NCBI GenBank assembly: GCA_900769645.1
Contig: CAAGHI010000041.1
Coordinates: 62,001 to 126,000, forward strand
Reading direction: 5' to 3'
Source: Candidatus Gastranaerophilales bacterium
Lineage (GTDB): Bacteria > Cyanobacteriota > Vampirovibrionia > Gastranaerophilales > Gastranaerophilaceae
Length of the DNA: 64,000 nt
Position 1 is the first letter of the stretch. Every line of letters begins with the position of its first letter. Shown here piece after piece: positions 17,491 to 26,633 of this stretch. The translations under genes were made by a program, and so were the position numbers. Under the pieces are notes generated by a model. That model saw only the letters and a program-made list of their open reading frames with translations. It searched no databases and was not told where the DNA came from.

Positions 17491-19248
17491 ATGAGAGAAA
17501 GATTACGCAGGCGTGAACCTGAAAGCGAATTAGAAAAGCGTAGTAGGACATTTGAACAAGTTCTTGGATTTTTGCAGCTGTTTTTTGTTGCGTTTATGGC
17601 ATTGTTGATAATTTATTTGTTTTTTATTCAAGTTGTAGATGTCGGCAAATACAGAGCTCGTGCGAGAAGCCAACGTGTTGGACGAATTTTCTCAATGCGT
17701 GGTGATATTTATGACAGAAATGGAATTAAACTTGCGACAGATAAGGTTTATTGTGACGTTTATGCACACCCTGCAGATTACGATCATACGCCGGAAGAGC
17801 TTGCCAAAATGCTTGCGCCGCTTTTAAAAATGCCGAAAGATACGCTTCTGCAAAAGCTTAAAAAGCCGGGGCCTGTAATCACTCTTAAAAAAGATATTGA
17901 TAGAAGTACTTCAAAACAAATTGCAAAATTGCATTTGCGTGAGATTAGTTTGGGTAAGAAAAATACTCGAGAATATCCGCAAGGGACGCTTGCTGCACAT
18001 GTTTTGGGGTATTACAATTTTGATGCTGATATTGCAAACGGAATTGAATATACCGCAAAAGATAGGCTTGAGCACGTCATTAATACGGTTAAATACCAAC
18101 GAACTCGTGATGGAAAAATTATTTATGACTTTTCGACCGATCCTGTTGCAACAACTACAAATCCAAAGGGTGAAGATGTCACTTTGACGATTGATGCAGC
18201 TATTCAACACGTTTGTGAAAAAGAAATAAAAAAGATGGTTGATGAAAAGCACGCAGAACGTGGAACCGTAATTGTTATGAACCCTAAAAACGGAGAAATT
18301 CTTGCTTATGCTGTTTATCCGACTTTTGACCCAAATAATTATAGAAAAGCGACTCCGCAACAACTTAAAAACTGGACTTTGACTGACGTATTCCCTCCAG
18401 GGTCAACGTTTAAGACGATTACTGTTGCGAGTGCAATGGATTTGGGTAAAATTAATGAACATTCAACTATTTTGGATACAGGTAAAACTTCTATCGGCAA
18501 GTGGGAAATCAAAAACTACGACTATGCTGTTCACCCGTACCCAGGAAATATTACGCTTGAATATTTGTTTGAACACTCTAGTAATATCGGTTCAATCAAT
18601 GTTGCGAAATTGATGACTCCGGCAGAGTTTTATGGTGTTTTGAAAAAGTTTGGTTTTGGTTCAAAAACCGGAATTGATCTCCCTGGCGAATCTGTTGGGC
18701 TTTTACCTTACTGGGCTCATTGGGATCAGGGTATTCATGCAACTATGGCTTATGGCTATGGAACTTCTGTAACTGCAATTCAGATGATTTCTGCAGTTCA
18801 GGCGCTTGCAAATAATGGTGTTCGAGTTACTCCGCACGTTATAAAATATTCTCAGGAAGAATTTGATAATAAAATTCACCATACACAAGTTGTTCAACCT
18901 TCTACAGCACAAGCAGTTACAAGACTTCTGGCGGCGAGTGTAAACAATGGTAAATCTGTTATTAAAATGGATAGATATAATGTTGCTGCAAAAACTGGTA
19001 CTTCAAGAAAACCAAAAGAAGGTGGTGCCGGTTATACCCCATACACTTACACATCAACAATCGGATATTTGCCGGCATCTGATCCGCAAGTCTTGATTTA
19101 TGTAATGGTTGATAGCGCAAAAGTTGGTGCTATTTGGGGAAATACCGTTGCAGGACCTGTTTTCCACGAGGTATCAACGCAGATTGCAAGAATAATGAAT
19201 TTAAAACCGGATAAAGTTGCGCCGGTTTCGACTAAAAAAATTAATTAA
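17491..19248 (+). CDS. ftsI: peptidoglycan transpeptidase FtsI/PBP2-type
   Basis: 585 aa class B penicillin-binding protein. A cytoplasmic basic N-terminus is followed by one membrane anchor (about residues 28-50), a dimerisation domain starting MRGDIYDRNG, and the transpeptidase domain with the three active-site motifs: Ser305-x-x-Lys (STFK), Ser363-Ser-Asn and Lys501-Thr-Gly (KTGTS). Cross-links septal peptidoglycan. Followed 17 bases later by murE, as in the dcw cluster, which favours FtsI over elongation PBP2. Confidence 0.92.
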   Translation: MRERLRRREPESELEKRSRTFEQVLGFLQLFFVAFMALLIIYLFFIQVVDVGKYRARARSQRVGRIFSMRGDIYDRNGIKLATDKVYCDVYAHPADYDHTPEELAKMLAPLLKMPKDTLLQKLKKPGPVITLKKDIDRSTSKQIAKLHLREISLGKKNTREYPQGTLAAHVLGYYNFDADIANGIEYTAKDRLEHVINTVKYQRTRDGKIIYDFSTDPVATTTNPKGEDVTLTIDAAIQHVCEKEIKKMVDEKHAERGTVIVMNPKNGEILAYAVYPTFDPNNYRKATPQQLKNWTLTDVFPPGSTFKTITVASAMDLGKINEHSTILDTGKTSIGKWEIKNYDYAVHPYPGNITLEYLFEHSSNIGSINVAKLMTPAEFYGVLKKFGFGSKTGIDLPGESVGLLPYWAHWDQGIHATMAYGYGTSVTAIQMISAVQALANNGVRVTPHVIKYSQEEFDNKIHHTQVVQPSTAQAVTRLLAASVNNGKSVIKMDRYNVAAKTGTSRKPKEGGAGYTPYTYTSTIGYLPASDPQVLIYVMVDSAKVGAIWGNTVAGPVFHEVSTQIARIMNLKPDKVAPVSTKKIN

Positions 19249-19265
19249 TATATAAGGAGAAATAA

Positions 19266-20762
19266 ATGAAACTTGATGAACTTATTGAATATTTAGACTA
19301 CAAAGATTTGATTAACTTTAAAAACATTGATATAACTGGGATTTCATACAATTCCAAAACGACTAAAAAAGGCGATATTTTTGTTTGTTTAGTTGGTGAG
19401 CATACTGACGGTCACGAATTTGCACAAGATGCAATTAATGCTGGAGCCGCTGCTCTTTTGGTTGAAAGAAAAGTTGAAGGTACTAAAATTCCGCAAGTTG
19501 TTGTTTCATCAACTCGTCACAAAATCGCTGATATCGCAGACAGATTTTATTCTTGCCCTTCAAAAGGCATTAATTTGATTGGGGTTACAGGAACAAATGG
19601 AAAAACAACTGTTACCCACCTTATTCAAAAAATCTTTGAAGAAAATAATCAGAAATGTGCACTTATTGGAACTTTGGGCTACAAACTTTCCTCAAACGGA
19701 GAGTACAGAGATGCAAAACACACTACTCCACAGGCTCCTGAACTTCAAGCGACTTTGAGAATGATTAAAGACGTTGAAAAAATCGATAACGTTGTCATGG
19801 AAGTTAGTTCGCACGCACTTGATCAAAACCGTGTTGGTGGTTGCAGATTTAATGGCGCTGTTTTTACAAACTTAACTCAAGACCATTTGGATTATCACAT
19901 CACAATGGAAAATTATTTTAAGGCAAAAGCTTTATTGTTCAATCGATTGACAGAAGGTGATTTTTCAGTAATTAATGCTGATGATGAGTACGGTGATAGA
20001 TTTATTGCCGAAGTTCCAGAGGGTGTAAACGTTTTCACTTATGGTGTAAAACAGCAGAGTGATGTAATGGCTAAAGATATCCATTTTTCATTGAATGGTG
20101 CTGAATTTACGCTTGTAACAGGTGATCACGTGAATAATGGCGGAAAACTTGAACACAAAGTGAACCTTCACATGAACGGAATGTTCAGTGTTTATAACGT
20201 TTTAGCGGCCGTAACCGCAGCTCTTGCAATGGGTATTGACATTGAAGTTGCCCTAAAAGCTTTGCAAAACGTAAAAGGTGTTGCCGGCAGATTTGAAGTT
20301 GTTGTCAAAAAACCGCTTGTAATCGTGGATTACGCCCACACACCAGATGGATTGGAAAATGTTTTGAAATCTGCTCGTGAAATTACTCCGGCTGATGGAA
20401 AACTTATTTGCTTATTTGGCTGTGGCGGTGACAGAGATGCCACAAAACGTCCTAAAATGGGTGCTATTGCTGAAAAACTTGCTGATAAAATTGTTATCAC
20501 AAGTGACAATCCACGTTCAGAGGATCCGCAAGTTATTATTACAGATATTATTGCAGGTTTGAAGTCTGTAAATACTGAAAACGTAGTTGTAGAACCGGAT
20601 AGAGGTACTGCAATTGCGCTATTAAAAACAATTGCAAATAACAATGACGTAGTTTTGATTGCCGGAAAAGGTCACGAAAATTACCAAATCCTAAAAGACA
20701 AAACTATTCACTTTGACGACAGAGAAGAAGCTCACAAAGTCTTTGAAGGTAGTGTGATTTAG
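19266..20762 (+). CDS. murE: UDP-MurNAc-tripeptide synthetase (meso-DAP adding)
   Basis: 498 aa Mur ligase. ATP-binding GVTGTNGKTTVTH near residue 105, central HTTPQAPELQ and VSSHALDQNRV, and SDNPRSEDP near residue 415. The DNPR motif is the signature of enzymes adding meso-diaminopimelate rather than lysine, so the wall is predicted to be DAP-type. Co-transcribed with ftsI; RBS AAGGAG. A short palindromic repeat follows the stop codon. Confidence 0.95.
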   Translation: MKLDELIEYLDYKDLINFKNIDITGISYNSKTTKKGDIFVCLVGEHTDGHEFAQDAINAGAAALLVERKVEGTKIPQVVVSSTRHKIADIADRFYSCPSKGINLIGVTGTNGKTTVTHLIQKIFEENNQKCALIGTLGYKLSSNGEYRDAKHTTPQAPELQATLRMIKDVEKIDNVVMEVSSHALDQNRVGGCRFNGAVFTNLTQDHLDYHITMENYFKAKALLFNRLTEGDFSVINADDEYGDRFIAEVPEGVNVFTYGVKQQSDVMAKDIHFSLNGAEFTLVTGDHVNNGGKLEHKVNLHMNGMFSVYNVLAAVTAALAMGIDIEVALKALQNVKGVAGRFEVVVKKPLVIVDYAHTPDGLENVLKSAREITPADGKLICLFGCGGDRDATKRPKMGAIAEKLADKIVITSDNPRSEDPQVIITDIIAGLKSVNTENVVVEPDRGTAIALLKTIANNNDVVLIAGKGHENYQILKDKTIHFDDREEAHKVFEGSVI

Positions 20763-20770
20763 TGAAAACT

Positions 20771-20807
20771 GTCCTCTCTCCTAGGGAGAGAGTTAGAGAG
20801 AGGGGTT
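20771..20807. repeat. short palindromic repeat between murE and nagA
   Basis: CCTCTCTCC/GGGAGAGAG palindrome followed by AGAGAGAGGGG. It shares its ends with the elements at 567-633 and inside nagA, and looks like a shortened copy. Confidence 0.5.
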
Positions 20808-20813
20808 AACATT

Positions 20814-21848
20814 ATGCAGACCAAACTAATAATTGAACAACATTTTCACGGTTGCTTTGGAATTGATTTTAACAAAGCAACTGTTGATGATGTTTTATAT
20901 TTGTCAAAAGAAATTTTAAAATACGGTATTGGCGGAATATTTCCGACACTTGTGACAGATAGTGTTGAAAATATTAAACGTGCAACATCTGTAATTAAAG
21001 AGGCTGCATCAAGGCAAACGACCGGCATGGCAAAGATTTTGGGAATCCATCTTGAAGGAATTTTTATTAACCCTGAAAAAAAAGGAATTCATAATCCTGC
21101 ACATTTTATGTTGCCAACGATTGAAAATTATAAGTTGGTAGAAGATGATTTTATAAAAATTGTGACCCTTGCACCGGAATTAATTCCAGATGCAGAGATG
21201 CAGAGAGCCAAAGAGGCAAAGTCGGTTTCGGGAAATGAAAACTTAATATCATATCTTCGTTCAAAGAAAATAAAAGTTCAAGCTGGACATTGTATTGGAG
21301 GAGATTTGACGGGGTGTACAGGTGCCACTCATTTGTTCAATGCAATGAGTGGAGTGGTGCATCGAGGCGAAACTACGGCACTTTCAGCCCTTGTTGATGA
21401 TGAAATTTATACAGAAATTATTGGTGATGGAGTTCATGTTTCTGATAAGGCATTGGCACTTGTGTTCAAAACAAAACCGATTGATAAAATAATTTTAATC
21501 AGCGACAGTTTGCCTTGCACAGAGTATCCCCGCCACTTGCGGGAGGGGAAGCAGCTCTTAGCGAGCTCTGCGAGTGATAGAGATGCAGGGGAGGGGGAAG
21601 TTTTTGAATTTACTTTCGCCGATGAAAAAGTCTATTATGATGGTGTGAAAGCGACTTCCAAAGAAGGTACGATTGCCGGCAGTACGACTATGATTCCAAA
21701 GATTATAAAACGCTTAAAAAATGTTGGACTTATGGCCGAAAAACAGATTTCTCAACTTATCCAAAATCCTTATGACTATCATAATGTAGATCTTGAAGGT
21801 TCTGTTGAATGGGATAATGATTGGAATGTAATTAAAGTTCACGCTTAA
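20814..21848 (+). CDS. nagA: N-acetylglucosamine-6-phosphate deacetylase with repeat-derived insert
   Basis: 344 aa amidohydrolase-fold enzyme: GlcNAc-6-P to GlcN-6-P plus acetate, recycling amino sugars from wall turnover. Visible are EQHFHGCFG near the N-terminus, GIHLEGIFI with the metal-binding Glu, QAGHCIGG and THLFNAMSG with metal His residues, and ISDSLPCTE with the catalytic Asp. Codons 238-262 (from YPRHLREG to DAGEGE) are encoded by a GC-rich palindromic element lying exactly in frame and inserted after the catalytic Asp loop. The enzyme may still fold, since the insert is in a surface region, but activity is unproven. Confidence 0.88.
   Translation: MQTKLIIEQHFHGCFGIDFNKATVDDVLYLSKEILKYGIGGIFPTLVTDSVENIKRATSVIKEAASRQTTGMAKILGIHLEGIFINPEKKGIHNPAHFMLPTIENYKLVEDDFIKIVTLAPELIPDAEMQRAKEAKSVSGNENLISYLRSKKIKVQAGHCIGGDLTGCTGATHLFNAMSGVVHRGETTALSALVDDEIYTEIIGDGVHVSDKALALVFKTKPIDKIILISDSLPCTEYPRHLREGKQLLASSASDRDAGEGEVFEFTFADEKVYYDGVKATSKEGTIAGSTTMIPKIIKRLKNVGLMAEKQISQLIQNPYDYHNVDLEGSVEWDNDWNVIKVHA
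21525..21599. repeat. palindromic repeat element inserted in frame in nagA
   Basis: 75 bases (25 codons) of GC-rich sequence unlike the surrounding gene. It has an outer CCCGC/GCGGG hairpin, an inner GCAGCTCTTAGCGAGCTCTGC hairpin (21551-21571), then GAGTGATAGAGATGC and GGGGAGGGGG. The module order matches 567-633. Confidence 0.75.
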
Positions 21849-21859
21849 TTTACTAATAA

Positions 21860-23128
21860 TTAGGCAAAATCCCAGATATAGTCTACGATTTCTGATGTTG
21901 AGTAAATGTTTTTTATAACAAGAAATTCTTTCTTTGTTTGCTCTTTTACGTAGGTCAAAGTTTTTCCGTCCAAAAACATTTCGGTATAAGGTTTTAGCAT
22001 AACTGATGATATTACGACAACATCTGTGTCAATATCTTTGACTGTCCGTATCAAATCGTCTGTTGTGATGAGACCAGAAACGGTTATGTCACGTCCCCAA
22101 TATTCTGATTTTACAGGTGATACAACGACTTCAAGGTTTTTTATTTTGTTTAATTTTTTTGCAATGCGTTCAATTGCATAAAGTGCTGCAACCCCAGGGG
22201 CAAATGTCATTTTCAATGGCTTTTCAAGTGCTTCAGGTAATTCTTGACTTTTAAAATCTTCCAAAAGCATTCTGAGAGAGCCAACTCCGTCATCAAGCTG
22301 ATTGTAACTTCCGTAATATTTTGCCGGCGGAATATCTTTTCCTGCAAGAATAAAAAATTCGTCAGAACAGCAAACTCGCTTGTACTTTGAAGCTATTTCA
22401 AGGGTTTCTATCGCACATTGTTTATCAACCTGTTTCAGGCTTTCTTGCCTGAACTGTGTAATTCCAACCGGTACAATTGCCACGGAAAGAACTGTGTTTT
22501 TCAATTTTGCAAGGTCTGAAAGCGTGCGTTCAAGCTCTTTTCCATCATTCAACCCTGGGCAAAGTACGATTTGCGCATGAAATGGAATTTTGTTCTTTCT
22601 GAACCATTGAAGATTTTCTAAAGCCTTTCCAGCGTTTGGATTTCGAAGCATCTTGACTCGCAATTCAGGATTTGTCGTATGCACAGAAACATAAAACGGT
22701 CCAAGGTGCATTCTCTTAATCCTGTCTCTGTCAGCATCGTTGAAGTTCGTTAGTGTAATATAAGTCCCTTGCAGGTACGAAAGCCTGTAATCGTCATCTT
22801 TTATGTACAAAGTGTCTCGCAAACCTTTTGGTTGCTGATCTACAAAGCAAAAAAGACAATGATTTAGGCACGGTTTAATCCTGTCAAAAACTGCGCTTTC
22901 AAAGACTATGCCCAAATCTTCGTCATAATCTTTTTCAAGTTCGATAACTTCAATTTCCCCGTCAGTTTTTTTAATTTCCAATGTTAATAAATCTGATTTA
23001 CACAAAAAATTGTAATCAATCATATCAAGCATTTTTGTGTCATCAATGGACAAAATCTCATCACCTGATTGGATTTCAAGCTCTTCAGCAATCGAGCCCT
23101 CAATTACAGAACTAACTATTGCTGGCAT
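21860..23128 (-). CDS. PDZ-radical SAM protein (DUF512 / TIGR03279-like)
   Basis: 422 aa. An N-terminal PDZ-like domain (residues about 3-55: SSVIEGSIAEELEIQSGDEI) is followed by a radical SAM core with Cys87-x3-Cys91-x2-Cys94 (CLNHCLFC) and a C-terminal DUF512 region (TFAPGVAALYAIERIA). The family is found mainly in cyanobacteria and some anaerobes; reaction unknown. The start at 23128 has GGAGAAAG 4 nt upstream and overlaps the end of the preceding regulator gene by 17 bases, so the two form an operon. Confidence 0.85.
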   Translation of the reverse strand: MPAIVSSVIEGSIAEELEIQSGDEILSIDDTKMLDMIDYNFLCKSDLLTLEIKKTDGEIEVIELEKDYDEDLGIVFESAVFDRIKPCLNHCLFCFVDQQPKGLRDTLYIKDDDYRLSYLQGTYITLTNFNDADRDRIKRMHLGPFYVSVHTTNPELRVKMLRNPNAGKALENLQWFRKNKIPFHAQIVLCPGLNDGKELERTLSDLAKLKNTVLSVAIVPVGITQFRQESLKQVDKQCAIETLEIASKYKRVCCSDEFFILAGKDIPPAKYYGSYNQLDDGVGSLRMLLEDFKSQELPEALEKPLKMTFAPGVAALYAIERIAKKLNKIKNLEVVVSPVKSEYWGRDITVSGLITTDDLIRTVKDIDTDVVVISSVMLKPYTEMFLDGKTLTYVKEQTKKEFLVIKNIYSTSEIVDYIWDFA

Positions 23129-23636
23129 TATCTTTCTCCAAACCTTCAACGAGGGTAATTAAATTTGAAAATTCACATAATGCATTGTCAATGACAACTT
23201 TTTGATAGAAATTTATGTGGTTGTATTCGTCATTCAAAACATTTTGTGAAAGAGTCTTAAACTGCATTGCACGTGATTTTACAGAGAAAAACAGACGTTT
23301 TCTCTCGTCAGAATTAAGGCAATCAGCGCAACAAAGCTTGGCTCTCGCATTAGATAAAAACTGTAGCGGGTTATCACTCAAATCCTCTAGTATCAAACGT
23401 TTCAGTTCTGCAATCCCATTTCTAGAAATTTCGTAATATACAGAAAGTTTTCCACCATCGGACATTGTTTTGCGAGACGTCAAACATTCTTTTTCTTCAA
23501 GTCTGCGAAGTGCTGGTTTAAGCGCTCCAAAACTCGGTTTTGTGAACGGTGCAAAGTTTTCATCAATTCGTTTCTGAATTGAGTACATTGTAAAATCTCG
23601 TTTTAATAAGACATAAAGGATTAATAATTCTATCAT
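23112..23636 (-). CDS. PadR-like transcriptional regulator
   Basis: 174 aa. The N-terminal 85 residues form a PadR-type winged helix (LLILYVLLKRDFTMYSIQ, then SFGALKPALRRLEEKECL and a YEISRNG wing). The C-terminal half is helical with a CCADC cysteine cluster near residue 103, which could bind a metal or sense redox; that is inference. Coupled to the downstream radical SAM gene by overlap, which it may control. Confidence 0.72.
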   Translation of the reverse strand: MIELLILYVLLKRDFTMYSIQKRIDENFAPFTKPSFGALKPALRRLEEKECLTSRKTMSDGGKLSVYYEISRNGIAELKRLILEDLSDNPLQFLSNARAKLCCADCLNSDERKRLFFSVKSRAMQFKTLSQNVLNDEYNHINFYQKVVIDNALCEFSNLITLVEGLEKDNASNS

Positions 23637-23697
23637 AGTTTTAATATAGCATAAAAATTAATGAAAACAGTAATTATTTTATTATTTAATTATAATG

Positions 23698-23717
23698 TCC
23701 CGCCGTCCGCGCAGGAC
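23698..23717. repeat. 20-nt GC-rich repeat, copy 1
   Basis: TCCCGCCGTCCGCGCAGGAC, an exact reverse complement of 60478-60497. Contains GTCC/GGAC arms able to pair. Confidence 0.85.
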
Positions 23718-23759
23718 ATGACATAAATATAAAAATAGTGGAGTAGATGCCTCGCATTT

Positions 23760-24167
23760 TTATGCATTATAATCCAATTTATTTCCGACGTTTTCTGCTT
23801 TCATAGCTTGAGCTTGCATTTTTATTCCACGAGCTTGCGATGCAACTTTATAATCCTGATCGGACGGATCTCCAGGAGCCATTGCCGATTTTATAACAGT
23901 GTTGGCATCATCTATTGTTTTTTGTGGGTTATTAGGATTTAAGGAAGGCATTTTTATGCTGACGTGTCCTCCAATTGGAATTCCATCTGTATTTTTCTCA
24001 ATAACAATTGAGCCGGCAAGAGATCCACCTGCCGCTTTGTGCGCCGCTTCATGTGCATAAATATCGTTGTAATTCTTTTTTATTAAAGCATCTTTTTGTG
24101 CTTTTCTTTGCTCTTTTTGCTGTTCTATAGGATTTGAAAAATTATAAAAGAAATTAATTCCTGCCAT
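23760..24167 (-). CDS. SprA-related putative metalloprotease
   Basis: 135 aa. Contains the SprA-related signature: DIYAHEAAHKAAGG (HExxH-type zinc site, about residues 37-42), a GG-containing strand IPIGGHVSI and the ending APGDPSDQDYKVASQARG. It is shorter than typical members, essentially just the core domain, and has no signal peptide. Function of the family is unknown. Single gene downstream of the rplA terminator. Confidence 0.7.
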   Translation of the reverse strand: MAGINFFYNFSNPIEQQKEQRKAQKDALIKKNYNDIYAHEAAHKAAGGSLAGSIVIEKNTDGIPIGGHVSIKMPSLNPNNPQKTIDDANTVIKSAMAPGDPSDQDYKVASQARGIKMQAQAMKAENVGNKLDYNA

Positions 24168-24242
24168 ATTCTAACCCTCTTAATACACACTATCTGCTAA
24201 TATTGTAGCATATTTTTTAGAGTTTTGCAAGTGGTTTGCATA

Positions 24243-24280
24243 AAAAAAGAGCTCCTTATTTAAGGAACTCTTTTTTTTAT
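24243..24280 (-). terminator. terminator after rplA
   Basis: AAAGAGCTCCTTA / TAAGGAACTCTTT stem with one mismatch, flanked by A- and T-runs, 13 bases past the rplA stop codon. Marks the end of the rplK-rplA transcript. Confidence 0.8.
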
Positions 24281-24292
24281 TTGATAACTTAA

Positions 24293-25018
24293 CTATGCCA
24301 TCAATTCTTTAACTTCTGCTGCGAAGTTTTTAGGATCAAGTTTAATTCCAGGTCCCATTGTAGTTGATAGGTAAACTGATTTTACAAATGTACCTTTTGC
24401 AGAAGCAGGTTTTGCTCTTAAAATTGCATCAGCAAGAGTTGCATAGTTTTTCAACAAGTCTTCTTCGCTGAATTCGATTTTACCAACCGGACAGTGAATC
24501 ATACCTTGTTTGTCAGCTCTGTATTCAACTTTACCAGCTTTAGCATCTTGAACTGCTTTAGCTACGTCCATTGTTACAGTACCTGTTTTAGGGTTTGGCA
24601 TCAAGCCTTTTGGACCTAACACTCTACCTAATTTACCAAGCATACCCATACAATCAGGAGTTGCAATCAATGTATCGAAATCAAACCAACCGTCAGAAAT
24701 CTTATCAATAATTTCTTCAGCACCGGCGAAATCAGCACCAGCTTCTTTTGCTTCAGTAGCTTTAGGTCCTTTTGCGATAACACAAACTTTTACAGTTTTA
24801 CCAAGACCTGCTGGCAATACAACTGTAGATCTGATTTGTTGGTCAGCTTGACGAACATCAATACCTAATCTCATGTGGCATTCTACTGTTTCGTTGAATT
24901 TAGAAACTTCTTTAGAAATTTCTTTCAACTTTTTAATTGTATCAACTGCAGTTGCTGGTTGAACGAATCCTTCCAACATTTCCTGCATTTTCTTTTGTTT
25001 TTTAGTTAATTTACTCAT
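24293..25018 (-). CDS. rplA: 50S ribosomal protein L1
   Basis: 241 aa. Binds 23S rRNA at the L1 stalk and usually represses its own mRNA. Typical core: STVVLPAGLGKTVKVCVIAKG, TPDCMGMLGKLGRVLGPKGLMPNPKTGTV (in pieces) and KSVYLSTTMGPGIKLD at the end. Follows rplK after 136 bases. The rplJ-rplL-rpoBC genes that often come next are absent; a terminator follows. Confidence 0.97.
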   Translation of the reverse strand: MSKLTKKQKKMQEMLEGFVQPATAVDTIKKLKEISKEVSKFNETVECHMRLGIDVRQADQQIRSTVVLPAGLGKTVKVCVIAKGPKATEAKEAGADFAGAEEIIDKISDGWFDFDTLIATPDCMGMLGKLGRVLGPKGLMPNPKTGTVTMDVAKAVQDAKAGKVEYRADKQGMIHCPVGKIEFSEEDLLKNYATLADAILRAKPASAKGTFVKSVYLSTTMGPGIKLDPKNFAAEVKELMA

Positions 25019-25154
25019 TATTTTTCCTTTCGTGGTATTAGCGGAACTTATTTAAGTTTTGGAGTTACCTCCTCACTTGAATTTCTAATCATCTCATTTA
25101 GTTCTGACTGAAATTCTATTCTCCCTTTTGGTGTATGGGAGATGTTCCTTCCAT

Positions 25155-25583
25155 CTAACCTTCTTTTACTGTAACACCCATAGCTCTGCAAGAACCTTTA
25201 ATCATCTTAACAGCAGATTCCATAGTTGTTGCATTCAAGTCGTTCATTTTTATTTTAGCGATTTCTTCAAGCTGAGCTTCTGTAATTTCGCCAACTTTGT
25301 CTTTGTTAGGAACAGCAGAACCTTTCGGAAGGTTTAATGCTTTCTTAATAAGAACTGGAGCTGGAGGTGATTTGATTACGAATGAGAAACTTCTATCTTC
25401 GTAAACATCAATGATTACAGGGATAATGTAACCAGCTTGAGATTCTGTTTTTGCATTGAATTGTTTACAGAAATCCATAATATTTACACCGTGTTGACCA
25501 AGTGCTGGACCAACTGGAGGTGACGGATTTGCTTTACCAGCTTCGATTTGAAGCTTAATTTTTCCTACTACTTTTTTAGCCAT
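25155..25583 (-). CDS. rplK: 50S ribosomal protein L11
   Basis: 142 aa. Binds the GTPase-associated centre of 23S rRNA. Typical proline-rich ANPSPPVGPALGQHGVNIMDFCK and IKMNDLNATTMESAVKMIKGSCRAMGV are present. The start is ATG 25583 with AAAAGGAG upstream; the frame continues 20 codons farther, but that part is leader sequence. Confidence 0.97.
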   Translation of the reverse strand: MAKKVVGKIKLQIEAGKANPSPPVGPALGQHGVNIMDFCKQFNAKTESQAGYIIPVIIDVYEDRSFSFVIKSPPAPVLIKKALNLPKGSAVPNKDKVGEITEAQLEEIAKIKMNDLNATTMESAVKMIKGSCRAMGVTVKEG

Positions 25584-25656
25584 TTTTTTCTCCTTTTGTG
25601 GTACTAACGGTTTTTGCCGACTACTGCAAAAATCCTTCCACATGTTTTGTACATGC

Positions 25657-25736
25657 TAGTGAATAGTGAGTGGTGAGTCGTGAGTAGTTCGTTGCTTTTA
25701 TTGAACCATCTTCTATTCACTATTTACTACTCACTA
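25657..25736. repeat. 80-bp inverted repeat at the nusG stop codon
   Basis: Begins TAGTGAATAGTGAGTGGTGAG and ends CTATTTACTACTCACTA. The last three bases, read on the minus strand, are the TAG stop of nusG. It has the same plan as the 118-bp element after adk and rpmG but a different word (GTGAGTAGT). Confidence 0.7.
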
Positions 25737-26360
25737 TAATTTATTGATTTGCTTATATTCCAATTCAACCGGAGTTTCACGTCCAAAGATTGAAACATTT
25801 GCACGAAGTTTTGATTTATCAGGATAAACTTCGATAATATCAGCAACAAAGTCTGCGAAAGGTCCTGATGTAATTCTAACTTTGTCACCAGCTTTAACAT
25901 CAAGCTCAATTTTTTGTTGAGTAGAACTTGAGCGGTTAATAATCTTTTTGATTTCGCTATCACGAGCAGGGATAGGTCTTTTAGCTGATCCAACGAATTT
26001 TGTAACACCTGATGTGTGTCTAACAACATACCAGCTGTCTTCGTCCATAATCATTTCTACAAGAACATATCCAGGGAAGATTTTTTCTTCACGTTCTTGT
26101 TTTTTACCACCCTTCATCTGAGTAACAGTTTTTTGAGGAACTTCAATTCTAAAAATCTTGTCACCCATGTTCATATATTCAATACGTTTTTCAAGGTTCA
26201 CTTTAACCTTATTTTCATACCCTGAGTATGTGTGAACAATATACCAACGTTTTTGATTTTTTTTAGCTTCTTTAGCTTCGTTTACTGCTTCAGCCTCAAC
26301 GGCTTCTTGCGCTTTATCTTCGTCTAATTGTTCTTTCATAGATTTTTCTTTTTCAGTCAT
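25734..26360 (-). CDS. nusG: transcription termination/antitermination factor NusG
   Basis: 208 aa. The NGN domain starts RWYIVHTYSGYENKVK at about residue 38 and includes FPGYVLVEM; the KOW domain VKAGDKVRITSGPFADF starts near residue 152. Binds RNA polymerase and links it to Rho or the ribosome. An acidic N-terminal extension of about 35 residues (EDKAQEAVEAEAV) precedes the NGN domain. Lies 23 bases after secE in the conserved secE-nusG-rplK-rplA order. Confidence 0.97.
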   Translation of the reverse strand: MTEKEKSMKEQLDEDKAQEAVEAEAVNEAKEAKKNQKRWYIVHTYSGYENKVKVNLEKRIEYMNMGDKIFRIEVPQKTVTQMKGGKKQEREEKIFPGYVLVEMIMDEDSWYVVRHTSGVTKFVGSAKRPIPARDSEIKKIINRSSSTQQKIELDVKAGDKVRITSGPFADFVADIIEVYPDKSKLRANVSIFGRETPVELEYKQINKL

Positions 26361-26383
26361 AAGCCACCTTATCTTCTACCGGA

Positions 26384-26608
26384 TTATTTGATTAATCCAA
26401 GCAAACCTTTAAAAATTATGTCCATCAAATATACAGCCACAGTAAACACAAAAACAATGGCAACAACAAAAACTGTTTCTGCCACAACCTGACGTTTTTC
26501 AGGCCAAGTAATCTTGCCCCATTCAGTTCTAACACCTCTAAAGTATGTTTTTACTGAATTTGTTGATTTTTCTAACCATGCCGGTGTTTGATTTTCTGCA
26601 CCTATCAT
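26384..26608 (-). CDS. secE: preprotein translocase subunit SecE
   Basis: 74 aa. Small inner-membrane subunit of SecYEG. The amphipathic helix VRTEWGKITWPEKRQV is followed by one membrane segment (VFVVAIVFVFTVAVYLMDIIF). Length and position between tRNA-Trp and nusG are canonical. Confidence 0.95.
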   Translation of the reverse strand: MIGAENQTPAWLEKSTNSVKTYFRGVRTEWGKITWPEKRQVVAETVFVVAIVFVFTVAVYLMDIIFKGLLGLIK

Positions 26609-26633
26609 ATTTGTTTCCTTTTAGTTTATAAAT

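Noticed and set aside
25019..25154. L1-binding autoregulatory leader between rplK and rplA
   Set aside because: No clear copy of the L1 rRNA-like hairpin could be drawn by eye.
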